DNA of 42,315 nt from Clostridia bacterium (GTDB lineage Bacteria; Bacillota_A; Clostridia; Christensenellales; Aristaeellaceae). The position numbers were made by a program, and so were the translations under genes. Shown here one piece after another: positions 34,647 to 42,315 of this stretch. The notes under the pieces are model-generated. The model was not told the origin of the DNA. It did not search any database and saw only the letters and a list, made by a program, of their open reading frames with translations. How positions within the stretch are numbered: the stretch's first letter is position 1; the number at the start of each line of letters is the position of its first letter. The DNA is taken from assembly GCA_017464225.1 (NCBI GenBank), contig JAFUDW010000174.1:1-42315 (forward strand), read 5' to 3'.

Positions 34647-35468
34647 TTATGGCTCGAAGGCTTCAAAAATCTGGATCAGGTAACGCTGCTTCAGCTTTTC
34701 AAGGTCTTCTTGCGACCGCACCGTCCACGCCGCCAGCACAGGCTCGAACAGGAAGCGGTTCATGCGAAAGGATAGGTTGCCCGCCGTTTCATAGCCGTAG
34801 GAAATGAAATCGGGCCGGGAAAGGAAATTCATCAGCAGCCGGGCGCAGCACCAATACCGAAACCCCCGGTGATCATCCCCCGGCAATCTGGCGGGATCGT
34901 AGGCCAATTGCCCCCGGATCACATGCCCGGCATACCGCTTGAACCAGCGCAGCATCCGGGGATCGAAGGATTCCACGCACCAGATGCCGGCATAGGCCCG
35001 CATCCGGCGGTACAGCTTTTCTGGCAGCCGTTTCCAATCGTCGCCAGCGCTTTTCAATTCGATGATCAGGGGCGTTTTACCCTGCACCGTATCCAGCGCC
35101 TCGTCCAGGGTGGGCACGGGAAGATCCGTGCCGATGAAGCGGCAGGCGCGCACCTCCTGAAGCGTCATATCCCCGATTCGCCGGTTGACCCCGCACAAGC
35201 GCAGCAGGGAATCGTCGTGATGCACCACCATATGGCCGTCCTTCGTCAGGTGCACGTCCAATTCCATGCCGTAGCCCTTTTCCGCCGCCCGGGTGAAGGC
35301 AGGCAGGGAGTTTTCGGGGATATCGCCGCCGTGTAGCCCCCGGTGGGCGTACAGCCAGCCGCCCAGCATCCGGGTCCTGGCCTTGGGATGCAAGATGTTT
35401 GGCGCGGTCAAAAACAAGTAGAGCAGGCCCAGCAGGCAAACGCCCATCACGGCCAGATAACCGCCCAT
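34647..35468 (-). CDS. Membrane-anchored glycerophosphodiester phosphodiesterase
   Basis: 273 aa. N-terminal transmembrane helix (about 3-22), then a GDPD TIM barrel: AHRGLHGGDIPENSLPAF (His42-Arg43, Glu52), GMELDVHLTKDGHMVVHHDD (Glu69, Asp71, His84), IIELKSAGDDW and CVESFDPRML. It cleaves glycerophosphodiesters or similar phosphodiesters such as those from lipids or teichoic acids. ATG 35468 follows AGGAAGG. It has its own promoter and probably leads the greA-lysS transcript. Confidence 0.92.
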   Translation of the reverse strand: MGGYLAVMGVCLLGLLYLFLTAPNILHPKARTRMLGGWLYAHRGLHGGDIPENSLPAFTRAAEKGYGMELDVHLTKDGHMVVHHDDSLLRLCGVNRRIGDMTLQEVRACRFIGTDLPVPTLDEALDTVQGKTPLIIELKSAGDDWKRLPEKLYRRMRAYAGIWCVESFDPRMLRWFKRYAGHVIRGQLAYDPARLPGDDHRGFRYWCCARLLMNFLSRPDFISYGYETAGNLSFRMNRFLFEPVLAAWTVRSQEDLEKLKQRYLIQIFEAFEP

Positions 35469-35528
35469 GCCTTCCTCACCTCTTCCGGCGCGCCACACCA
35501 AAGAAACGCCTATCCGGCGTGCCGGTCT

Positions 35529-35557
35529 ATTATACCCCATAAATGCCGCAAATGCAA
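35529..35557 (-). promoter_or_regulatory. Promoter of gdpD-greA-lysS
   Basis: Minus strand TTGCAT (35557-35552), 17-bp spacer, perfect TATAAT (35534-35529). Confidence 0.85.
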
Positions 35558-35630
35558 CGGGATAACCATCATATTTTGTGATGAAATTCCGCAAAAATCC
35601 TTCTTTCCCATGGTTTTTTTGCACGGTATA

Positions 35631-35639
35631 TGCTATAAT
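35631..35639 (+). promoter_or_regulatory. Extended -10 promoter for the PIG-L pair
   Basis: TGC-TATAAT, 58 bp upstream of ATG 35697. -35 region weak (TGGTTT at the 17-bp spacing). Confidence 0.7.
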
Positions 35640-35696
35640 GATCCATGCGCGCGCCGCGCCGGCCCTGAAAGTTTTTGTCACGGAGGATACGAAACC

Positions 35697-37421
35697 ATGA
35701 AGCGCATCCCGGTTTTCTTTTGCCTGGCCGCCCTGCTGCTGCTTTTGCCCCTGACGGGGTGGGCGGTGGAAACCACCACCTGCCCGGCCAGTTTCACCTT
35801 AAACGCCGTCAACAAAACCCGCCTGGCGGCCTATCTGTACCAGAAAAGCGGCACCCAATATAAAGAGATCGATCGCATCCCCGCCGGGAAAAGCTGCAAG
35901 GTGCTGGGAAAAAGCGGGCAGTATTACAAAGTATCCTATGAAAAGCAAACCGGCTACGTCCGGCAGGATACCTTTGCCCTGCAGGCAAAAAGCAGCAGCA
36001 AAGCCCTCAGTGAAATGAAGCAAACCGGCCTTTCCCTGGCCGATTATATCCCCCAATTGTCCATGGCCAAGCGCATCAAGCTGCAGGGCACCATCCGCAC
36101 GGAAAAGCCCATCGACACCCTCTATGTGTTTTTGTGGGATGAAAGGCAAATGAAGGCGGAAAAGGCCTACGTCATTTCTCTGCCGGAGGCGAAAACGTCG
36201 GTCAACGCCGAATCCCTGCAATCCCAGCTGAACCTGGAAGGGGTCAGGGCCGGGCGGAAAATGGTGGTGGTGCAGGCCTCATCCGGCGGCAAGCAATACG
36301 CCCTGTACCGCACCGTGCTTTCCCTGCGGGGCAACGCCAAGGAGCCGGCCAGCATCACCGCCCAATGCACCTTTTCCAATAACGCGGTGGCCGATACCGA
36401 TCTGAGCACCATTTGGAGCCCCACCAAAACCAAGCCGGCCCTGACCGTCGATATCCCCGCCGGGGCGAAGCCATCGCTGCTGACGATGGATTGGAAGGTG
36501 CGGCCCCAAACCTGGACCATCGAGCTGTTTGGCGACAAGGACGCCCTGATTTCCAAGGAAACGCTGAAAACCAATTTCTATTCCGACCATTACCCCCTGA
36601 CCAGCGACGTGCGCCGGGTGCGCATCACCGCTACTGGGGAAAAATGCTCCATCAACACCCTGCGGGTATACGGCCCCCAGTACGACACCCTGACAGTGCA
36701 GGAATGGCAGCCGCTGCCCAGCAAGGTGGATATCCTGTTTTTCCCCACCCACGCCGATGACGAGCTGCTGTTTTTCGGCGGGGCCATCCCCTACTACAGC
36801 GCCAAGGGCTACAAGGTGGCCGTGATTTACGCCACCGACAACGGCCGCACCCGTTATAAGGAGGCCATGGACGGCTTGTGGGCCGCCGGGCTGAAATATC
36901 ACCCCATCTTCCTGGGCTGGCACAATTTCAAGGCCAGCAGCGTGAAGGCCGCCATGGGCGATTGGAATTACCGCAACGGCGACGTGCAAATGAAGCTGGT
37001 GCGTCAGATCCGCAAATACAAGCCCAGCGTGGTGGTGACCCACGGCTTCGACGGGGAATACGGCCATTCCCAGCACATGGCCACCGCCCAAATGATGGCC
37101 GACGCCATCACCCTGGCCAATGATCCCACCTACGATCCCGAATCGGTGCAGACCTACGGCACCTGGCAGATCCAGAAAATGTACGCCCACCGCTACAAGG
37201 AAAACCAGATCACCATGGATTGGAACCAGCCCCTGGAGCCGGGCAGCGTGATCACCCCCATGTTCCTGGCGAAGGAGGCCTACGATCGGCACCGCTCCCA
37301 GCAGAAGGGTTTTTCCATGGAGGTCACCAGCACCCGCTACGACTGCCGCCTGTTCGGCCTGTATTACTCCGCCGTGGGCCCGGACGTGAAGAAAAACGAT
37401 TTTATGGAAAACATTCCCTGA
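35697..37421 (+). CDS. Secreted SH3 / discoidin-like / PIG-L deacetylase-fold protein, first copy
   Basis: 574 aa. Signal peptide (KRIPVFFCLAALLLLLPLTGWA). An SH3-like domain (about 36-95: AYLYQKSGTQYKEIDRIPAGKSCKVLGKSGQYYKVSYEKQTGYV). A middle region of unknown fold (about 110-215), then an F5/8C-like beta-sandwich (about 225-325, ending RRVRITATGEKCSINTLRVYG). Last is a PIG-L/LmbE domain with HADDE (352-356) and VTHGFDGEYGHSQH (His449, 457, 460) for zinc. The family removes N-acetyl groups from GlcNAc-type substrates. Probably acts on cell-wall or extracellular glycans; substrate unknown. GGAGG lies nine nt upstream. Paralogous to the next gene. Confidence 0.85.
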   Translation: MKRIPVFFCLAALLLLLPLTGWAVETTTCPASFTLNAVNKTRLAAYLYQKSGTQYKEIDRIPAGKSCKVLGKSGQYYKVSYEKQTGYVRQDTFALQAKSSSKALSEMKQTGLSLADYIPQLSMAKRIKLQGTIRTEKPIDTLYVFLWDERQMKAEKAYVISLPEAKTSVNAESLQSQLNLEGVRAGRKMVVVQASSGGKQYALYRTVLSLRGNAKEPASITAQCTFSNNAVADTDLSTIWSPTKTKPALTVDIPAGAKPSLLTMDWKVRPQTWTIELFGDKDALISKETLKTNFYSDHYPLTSDVRRVRITATGEKCSINTLRVYGPQYDTLTVQEWQPLPSKVDILFFPTHADDELLFFGGAIPYYSAKGYKVAVIYATDNGRTRYKEAMDGLWAAGLKYHPIFLGWHNFKASSVKAAMGDWNYRNGDVQMKLVRQIRKYKPSVVVTHGFDGEYGHSQHMATAQMMADAITLANDPTYDPESVQTYGTWQIQKMYAHRYKENQITMDWNQPLEPGSVITPMFLAKEAYDRHRSQQKGFSMEVTSTRYDCRLFGLYYSAVGPDVKKNDFMENIP

Positions 37422-37452
37422 TTTCAACACACAAAAAGGCAGGTGACGGACC

Positions 37453-39198
37453 GTGCGCCGTTTCCCATTTCGATGGTTTATCCTGATCGTATTGCTGCTG
37501 ACCCTGCTGCTTTCCTGCCTGCCCGGGCACGCGGAGGAGGAATATCTGTCCACCATCTCCTTCCGCATGACGGCCAGCCTGATCCGGGGGGAAAACAACG
37601 TTCGGATCGTGGATCAGCCCGGCGGGAAAACCGCCGTCGCCACCCTCAAGCAGGGCGATACCTGCCGCATCCTGGGCTACAGCGGGAATTATTATCGGGT
37701 ATCCTTTCAGAATCAAACCGGCTATATCCTGCAAAAAAAGCTGGCCCTGAAGGGGCAGGAGCTTTCCAAGCCCCTGAAGGAAGAGCACCTGAGCGACCTG
37801 AAATTGGAGGATTATATCCCCCGCCGCTCGGAAGCCGAAGCGCTGACCCTCACCGGCACCATCCGGTCGGAAAACAAGCTGAACGCCCTGTATTTCTTCG
37901 TCTGGAACGCCCGGCTTTTGAAGGTGGAAAGCGCACTGATGATCCCTATCACCGAGCCCGCTGACACCATCCCGGTATCCTCCCTGAAAAAGAAGCTGAC
38001 CACCCCCGGCGTCACCGCCGGGCGCAAGCTGCTGGTGATCGAGGGCGTCAGCGGCGATACCACCACCGTGCTGTTCCGCACCCTGTATTCCGTGCGGGGC
38101 AACACCGCCGATCCCGCCCATGTGACCGGGATGTGCACGGTATCGAACCAGGGCGTGCTGAGCGAAAGCCTGACCACCGGCTGGAAGGTGCCCAACGCCA
38201 AAACGGCCCTGACGGTGGAGATCCCCGAAAAAGCCAAGGCCAGCCTGATCACCATGGAATGGCGAAAGCCGCCGGAAGCCTTCACCGTGGAGCTTTACGG
38301 CGAAAAGGATAATCTGCTGTCCGCCGAAACCCGGTCCACCGGCTTTTATATCGACGCCCAGGCCCTGACGGAAGACGTGCGGAAGGTCAAAATCTTCGCC
38401 AAAGGGGAAAACGTTTTTTTGACCACCCTGCGGGTATACCCCCAGCGCTACGCCCAGCACGCGGTGCAGGAATGGCAGCCGCTGCCCGACAAGGTGGACG
38501 TCATGGCCGTTTCCGCCCATCAGGACGACGAACTGCTGTTTCTGGGCGGCACGGTGCCCTATGCCTGCGCCAAGGGCAAGGCCGTGGCCATGGTGTATAT
38601 GACCAACGGCGGGCGGGAGCGCTACCGGGAGGCGCTGGACGGCATGTGGACGGCGGGGCTGCGCTATCACCCCATCTTCGTGCATTGGCGGGACGCCAAG
38701 GTGTCCAGCCTGTCGGCCACGGAAAACATCTGGAAAAACAATTATGGCGCCGATCCCCGGATCTACATCGTGCGCCTGATACGCCGGTACCGGCCGGACG
38801 TCGTCGTCACCCAGGATCTGAACGGCGAATACGGCCACAACCAGCACAAGCTCACCGCCATTCTGTGGTCGGAGGCGGTCAAATTGAGCAAGGATGAAAG
38901 CTACGATCCTGCCTCGGTCAAGCAGTATGGGGCGTGGGAAGTGAAAAAAATGTACATCCACCTGTACGCCGAAAATCAGATCACCATGGATTGGGATATG
39001 CCGCTGAACAACGGCACGCCCTTCACCCCCATCATGCTGGCCAAGGAGGCCTTTGACCGGCACCGCAGCCAGCAGGCCGCCTTCAACATGGATAAGCACG
39101 GCGTGTGGTACAACAACCGCTTGTTCGGCCTGTATTACACCGCCGTAGGCCCGGACGTAAAGAAAAACGATTTTTTTGAAAATCTTCCCGCGGATTGA
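37453..39198 (+). CDS. Secreted SH3 / discoidin-like / PIG-L deacetylase-fold protein, second copy
   Basis: 581 aa, same domain order as the gene before it: signal peptide (MRRFPFRWFILIVLLLTLLLSCLPGHA), SH3-like (about 45-98), middle region, F5/8C-like sheet (about 232-330), and PIG-L with HQDDE (356-360) and VVTQDLNGEYGHNQH. The main zinc motifs are conserved, but the first His of the last motif is Gln. Starts with GTG 37453, an AGGTGA site 7 nt upstream, 31 bp after the first copy. The two differ along their whole length, so the duplication is old. Same ending VGPDVKKNDFxENxP in both. Confidence 0.85.
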   Translation: MRRFPFRWFILIVLLLTLLLSCLPGHAEEEYLSTISFRMTASLIRGENNVRIVDQPGGKTAVATLKQGDTCRILGYSGNYYRVSFQNQTGYILQKKLALKGQELSKPLKEEHLSDLKLEDYIPRRSEAEALTLTGTIRSENKLNALYFFVWNARLLKVESALMIPITEPADTIPVSSLKKKLTTPGVTAGRKLLVIEGVSGDTTTVLFRTLYSVRGNTADPAHVTGMCTVSNQGVLSESLTTGWKVPNAKTALTVEIPEKAKASLITMEWRKPPEAFTVELYGEKDNLLSAETRSTGFYIDAQALTEDVRKVKIFAKGENVFLTTLRVYPQRYAQHAVQEWQPLPDKVDVMAVSAHQDDELLFLGGTVPYACAKGKAVAMVYMTNGGRERYREALDGMWTAGLRYHPIFVHWRDAKVSSLSATENIWKNNYGADPRIYIVRLIRRYRPDVVVTQDLNGEYGHNQHKLTAILWSEAVKLSKDESYDPASVKQYGAWEVKKMYIHLYAENQITMDWDMPLNNGTPFTPIMLAKEAFDRHRSQQAAFNMDKHGVWYNNRLFGLYYTAVGPDVKKNDFFENLPAD

Positions 39199-39210
39199 GA
39201 CGTTTTTTCC

Positions 39211-39243
39211 CCGCCCGAGCGTTGACCGGTTCGGGCGGTTTAT
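39211..39243 (+). terminator. Terminator of the PIG-L pair, overlapping the next promoter
   Basis: Stem CCGCCCGA/TCGGGCGG with a 12-nt loop and a TTTAT tail. The loop contains the -35 (TTGACC) of the following promoter. Confidence 0.65.
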
Positions 39244-39251
39244 GTTATACT
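39222..39251 (+). promoter_or_regulatory. Promoter of the DEAD-box helicase
   Basis: TTGACC (39222-39227), 18-bp spacer, TGT-TATACT (39246-39251), extended -10. Confidence 0.75.
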
Positions 39252-39312
39252 GAAATGTACGCGTTTTAAAAGAACCGTTGGGGCAGGCGCCCCAGGAAAG
39301 GAAGCATTCCCC

Positions 39313-40497
39313 TTGGCAGAAAAAGAAATGAAACTGACCGGCTTTGAAAACCTGGATCTATCCGATGAAATCATGAAGGCGGTGGCTAAAATGGGCTTTA
39401 CCCAGGCCACCCCCGTGCAGGAAAAAACCATTCCCGTCATGATGGAGGGGCACGACGTGATCGCCCTCGCTCCCACCGGCACGGGCAAAACCTGCGCCTT
39501 CGGCATCCCCATGCTGGAATACATTTCCCTCACCGATACCCGCATTCAGGAATTGATCCTGGCCCCCACGCGGGAATTGGCCCTGCAAATCGGCGAAGAA
39601 ATGCAGAAGCTGGCCGCCTTTATCCCCGAGGTTCGCATCGCCGTGCTGTACGGGGGCCAGCCCATTTCCAAGCAATTGAACCAGCTCAAGCGCAAGCCCC
39701 AGATCATCGTGGCCACCCCCGGCCGCATGCTGGATCATATGCAGCGGGGCACCGCGCGGCTGAACGCCGTGCACACCCTGGTCATCGACGAAGCGGATGA
39801 AATGCTGAAAATGGGCTTTGTGAAGGACGTGTGCAGGATCATTGAGGCGGTGCCCCCCGCGCGGCAATTCGTCATGTTTTCCGCCACCACCAATCAGGAC
39901 GTGCTGACCATCTCCTGGAAGTACCAGCACGATCCCGTGGAAATCACCATCCCCGCCACCAAGGAAAACAAGCCCCAGATCACCCAGTACGTGATCCCCA
40001 CCACCCGGGAGGAAAAATACGACCAGCTGCTGTATCTGCTGGATTCCGACGTGTACGGCCGCATCATGATCTTCACCAACACCAAGGATATGTGCCGCCG
40101 GCTCAGCGAGCGGCTGAATAAAACCGGGTATCAGACCGAGGCGCTGCACGGGGATATCCCCCAATCCAAGCGCAACCAGGTCATGACCGGCTTCAAGCGG
40201 GGCAAATTCCCCATCCTGGTGTGCACCGACGTGGCGGCCCGGGGCATCGACGTGGACGACGTGGAAGCGGTGATCAACTACGACCTGCCCAACGAAAACG
40301 AATACTACCTGCACCGCATCGGCCGCACCGGCCGCGCCCGGAAGCACGGCGTGGCCTTCACCCTGCTCAGCTTCACCGAAAGCGTGCGGCTGGACGAGAT
40401 CCTGAAATACATGGGCAGCCAGCCCACCTACCTGAAATTTGACGAGATGGGCGTGCTGCGCAACGAAAACGGAGAAGCGTTTTTCGAAAATATCTGA
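39313..40497 (+). CDS. DEAD-box ATP-dependent RNA helicase
   Basis: 394 aa. Q-motif GFTQATPVQ (28-36), Walker A APTGTGKT (53-60), PTRELA, TPGR, DEAD (159-162), SAT (190-192), ARGIDVDDVE and HRIGRTGRA. It ends shortly after the second RecA domain with no long C-terminal RNA-binding tail, so it resembles the compact CshA/CshB core. TTG 39313 follows AAAGGAAG by 8 nt. Unwinds RNA in ribosome assembly or mRNA decay. Single-gene transcript with a terminator. Confidence 0.95.
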   Translation: MAEKEMKLTGFENLDLSDEIMKAVAKMGFTQATPVQEKTIPVMMEGHDVIALAPTGTGKTCAFGIPMLEYISLTDTRIQELILAPTRELALQIGEEMQKLAAFIPEVRIAVLYGGQPISKQLNQLKRKPQIIVATPGRMLDHMQRGTARLNAVHTLVIDEADEMLKMGFVKDVCRIIEAVPPARQFVMFSATTNQDVLTISWKYQHDPVEITIPATKENKPQITQYVIPTTREEKYDQLLYLLDSDVYGRIMIFTNTKDMCRRLSERLNKTGYQTEALHGDIPQSKRNQVMTGFKRGKFPILVCTDVAARGIDVDDVEAVINYDLPNENEYYLHRIGRTGRARKHGVAFTLLSFTESVRLDEILKYMGSQPTYLKFDEMGVLRNENGEAFFENI

Positions 40498-40513
40498 CCT
40501 GACATCCACGAAA

Positions 40514-40535
40514 ACTGGCCTTGCGCCAGTTTTTT
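40514..40535 (+). terminator. Terminator after the helicase
   Basis: ACTGGC/GCCAGT stem, loop CTTGC, then six T counting the last stem base. 17 bp after the stop. Confidence 0.8.
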
Positions 40536-40552
40536 ATCGAAAGGAAACTATC

Positions 40553-41323
40553 ATGATCATGCTGAACGCCATTGCCGACGCCGCCCGGGAAGCGGGCGCC
40601 ATCGTTCTGCGGGCGCACGACGCCGCCGTGCATCAGAAGGAAGGGCATTTCAATTTCGTGACCGACGCTGACGTGGCGGTGCAGAATTATCTGAAAACCG
40701 CCCTGCTGCAGGCCCTGCCCGAGGCCCGCTTCTTTTCCGAGGAACAGGAAAACGAACCGCTGACCGACGCGCCAACCTTCGTGGTCGATCCCATCGACGG
40801 CACGCTGAATTTCATGCGGAACCGCCGGGCCAGCGCGGTTTCCATCGGGCTGCTGAAAAACAAAGCCCCCGTCATGGCCGCGGTATACAATCCCTACGCC
40901 GATGAAATGTTCACCGCCGAACAGGGCAAGGGCGCTTTCTGCAACGGGAAACCCATCCACGTATCCGCCTCCCTGCCGGAAAACGCCCTGGTGGCCATGG
41001 GCACCTCGCCCTACGACCCGGAACTGGCGGCCAAATCCATGGCTTTTGCCCGGGATTTTCTTTTGCGGGCCGGGGATATCCGCCGGGTTGGCGCGGCGGC
41101 CCTCGATCTGGCCGACGTGGCCTGCGGCCGGGCCGATGTGTATTACGAACTGCGCATCCGCCCCTGGGACGCTGCGGCGGGATCTTTGCTTGTAACGGAG
41201 GCTGGCGGCCGCTTTTATTCCCTGGGCCACGCCCAGCCCTATTACGACGACGCCAGCGGCGTGCTGGCCGTCACGCCCGCCTGCGACGCCATGGCCCGGG
41301 AGATTTTGGCGGAGGTCCTTTGA
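40553..41323 (+). CDS. Inositol monophosphatase family phosphatase
   Basis: 256 aa, Mg/Li-sensitive phosphatase fold. Metal-site motifs: Glu63-Glu64 in FSEEQ, VVDPIDGTLNF (Asp79, Asp82) and RPWDAAAG (Asp206). Substrate could be inositol-1-phosphate, a sugar phosphate or 3'-phosphoadenosine-type compounds; this cannot be told apart here. AAAGGAAA lies 7 nt before ATG 40553. It may be read through from the helicase transcript if the terminator is leaky. Confidence 0.92.
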   Translation: MIMLNAIADAAREAGAIVLRAHDAAVHQKEGHFNFVTDADVAVQNYLKTALLQALPEARFFSEEQENEPLTDAPTFVVDPIDGTLNFMRNRRASAVSIGLLKNKAPVMAAVYNPYADEMFTAEQGKGAFCNGKPIHVSASLPENALVAMGTSPYDPELAAKSMAFARDFLLRAGDIRRVGAAALDLADVACGRADVYYELRIRPWDAAAGSLLVTEAGGRFYSLGHAQPYYDDASGVLAVTPACDAMAREILAEVL

Positions 41324-41411
41324 TCCCGATTCCCGTGCCGCTTTCCGCCGCCTTCGATGGCGCTTCCTCTTTCAAAATAACCTGTGGATTCTCTTTCTTT
41401 CTATGTGTACG

Positions 41412-41443
41412 GCCCTGCAAAAAAGCAGGGCTTGTTTTTTATT
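41412..41443 (+). terminator. Terminator after the phosphatase
   Basis: Perfect stem GCCCTGC/GCAGGGC with loop A6, then TTGTTTTTTATT. From here to 41554 the sequence is an A/T- and C-rich spacer with no gene; a GCATA at 41511 resembles a forespore -35 but the matching -10 is not convincing. Confidence 0.9.
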
Positions 41444-41593
41444 GGGTGAAGCCCCTCGACAAAAAATTGCCCCCTTTCCCCCGCCCTGTCGAACGATTTT
41501 TAACCTTCCTGCATAAACCGTCAAATTTCGAGGCAGGATAGGAAGGGTGATTCCATGAATAATCTACCCACGTATCATCGGGAGGGAGCGCGT

Positions 41594-41929
41594 ATGGAAT
41601 TTGATCGGCGGCGGGACACCGTGACGGCCTATGTGACCGGAGAATTGGATCAATGCAGCGCCCAGGGCATCCGGCGGGAATTGGATCGCTTGATTGAGGA
41701 CCCCACCGTGCGGCACCTGGTGCTGGATTTAAGGGACATGCGGTTTATGGATTCATCGGGGATCGGGGTGATCCTGGGGCGTTACCGGGCCCTGGCCCAG
41801 CGGGGCGGAACGGTGGCGGTCAAAAATATGAACGCCCACGTGGAACGGATTTTTACCCTGTCTGGCATGAACCAGATCATTCAAATCATCGGACGGAGGG
41901 AAGCGCCATGCAAACCATCAACCAAATGA
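41594..41929 (+). CDS. spoIIAA: Anti-sigma F factor antagonist SpoIIAA
   Basis: 111 aa, STAS domain: VTAYVTGELDQCSAQGIRREL, then HLVLDLRDMRFMDSSGIGVILGRYRA. Ser54 in MDSSG matches the SpoIIAA serine phosphorylated by SpoIIAB. It frees sigma-F in the forespore when unphosphorylated. I chose ATG 41594 (GGGAGGG eight nt upstream), which gives the usual N-terminus; ATG 41555 adds 13 residues and also has a GGAAGGG site. It overlaps spoIIAB. Confidence 0.93.
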   Translation: MEFDRRRDTVTAYVTGELDQCSAQGIRRELDRLIEDPTVRHLVLDLRDMRFMDSSGIGVILGRYRALAQRGGTVAVKNMNAHVERIFTLSGMNQIIQIIGRREAPCKPSTK

Positions 41930-42315
41930 AAATGGAATTTTCCAGCGTGCCGGAAAATGAAGGGTTTGCCCGGGTGGCCGTCAGCGCCTTCGCCGTGCAG
42001 TTGAACCCCACCCTGGACGTGCTGGCCGACATCAAAACGGCGGTCAGCGAAGCGGTCACCAACGCCATCGTGCACGGATATGGGGACAGGCCGGGCCTGG
42101 TTACCGTTACCGCCATCCTGGGCGCGGACGGGGTGCTGGATATCGCGGTGATCGATCAGGGCAGGGGCATCGCCGATATCGCCCAGGCCATGCAGCCCTT
42201 TTTTACCACCCAGCCGGAAAAAGAGCGATCCGGCATGGGCTTTTCGGTGATGCAAACGTTCATGGATGAAGTTACGGTGGAATCCGTCCCCGGCCAGGGC
42301 ACCACCGTGCGCATG
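41908..42315 (+). CDS. spoIIAB: Anti-sigma F factor / serine kinase SpoIIAB (runs off the window)
   Basis: 136 codons to the window edge, about ten short of the family length. GHKL ATPase fold: N-box VSEAVTNAIVHGY, G1 IDQGRGIADI and G2 SGMGFSVMQTFMD. It binds and inhibits sigma-F and phosphorylates SpoIIAA. ATG 41908 overlaps the 3' end of spoIIAA by 22 bp with GGAGGG upstream. sigF is expected next. Confidence 0.95.
   Translation, partial: MQTINQMKMEFSSVPENEGFARVAVSAFAVQLNPTLDVLADIKTAVSEAVTNAIVHGYGDRPGLVTVTAILGADGVLDIAVIDQGRGIADIAQAMQPFFTTQPEKERSGMGFSVMQTFMDEVTVESVPGQGTTVRM

Noticed and set aside
37402..39099. 565-codon open frame antisense to the second PIG-L gene
   Set aside because: Shadow frame with low-complexity content and no recognisable domain.
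41511..41545. Forespore sigma promoter before spoIIAA
   Set aside because: A GCATA is present but no convincing -10 at the right distance.

Overview
The window looks like chromosome from a spore-forming, fairly GC-rich Firmicute of the class Clostridia. The sporulation genes spmA, spmB, spoIIAA, spoIIAB, a SpoIID/LytB-domain protein and a BofC-like protein all point this way. So do an mcsB-clpC pair, a T-box leader, greA-lysS and rpsB-tsf-pyrH linkage, AGGAGG ribosome-binding sites and sigma-A promoters of the TTGACA/TATAAT type. No rRNA, tRNA or CRISPR was recognised.

Layout. 0-3.4 kb: a degenerate mcsB and clpC. 3.4-6.3 kb: spmA-spmB, then an RluA-type pseudouridine synthase and a HAD phosphatase. 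6.3-10.5 kb (minus): a tyrosine-specifier T-box leader controls an aminotransferase, tyrS, a methyltransferase broken by a frameshift, and yigZ. 10.6-13.4 kb: a Nudix hydrolase, then a secreted BspA-type leucine-rich-repeat protein also broken by a one-base frameshift. 13.7-18.3 kb: upp, a QueG-like iron-sulfur protein, then a methyltransferase / C39-like peptidase / SpoIID-SH3 operon. 18.4-20.1 kb (minus): an ECF sigma factor with its membrane-bound putative anti-sigma. 20.2-23.5 kb (minus): rpsB-tsf, a terminator, then pyrH and an M24 peptidase. 23.8-30.6 kb: an M15 D,D-carboxypeptidase, a BofC-like protein, a HAD phosphatase, and a divergent pair of an FtsH-like protease and a class A PBP. 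30.7-32.6 kb: a decayed integrative element with about 100-bp direct repeats, an integrase remnant, an HTH regulator and a lipoprotein, inserted at the 3' end of lysS. 32.6-35.5 kb (minus): gdpD-greA-lysS. 35.7-39.2 kb: two tandem paralogous secreted PIG-L deacetylase-fold proteins. 39.3-42.3 kb: a DEAD-box helicase, an inositol-monophosphatase family enzyme, and the start of spoIIA.

Most notable signals. (1) The McsB homologue has lost nearly every signature residue of the protein-arginine kinase, and its partner ClpC has lost one of the two conserved GTEH glutamates of the N-domain; together these suggest a rewired or kinase-independent McsB-ClpC system. (2) A UAC-specifier T-box places an aminotransferase and tyrS under tRNA-Tyr control. 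(3) The element next to lysS carries a diverged copy of the last codons of lysS at its far end. (4) Two genes are interrupted by single-base contractions of homopolymers, which may be sequencing errors. (5) The tandem multidomain PIG-L proteins have no function I can assign.
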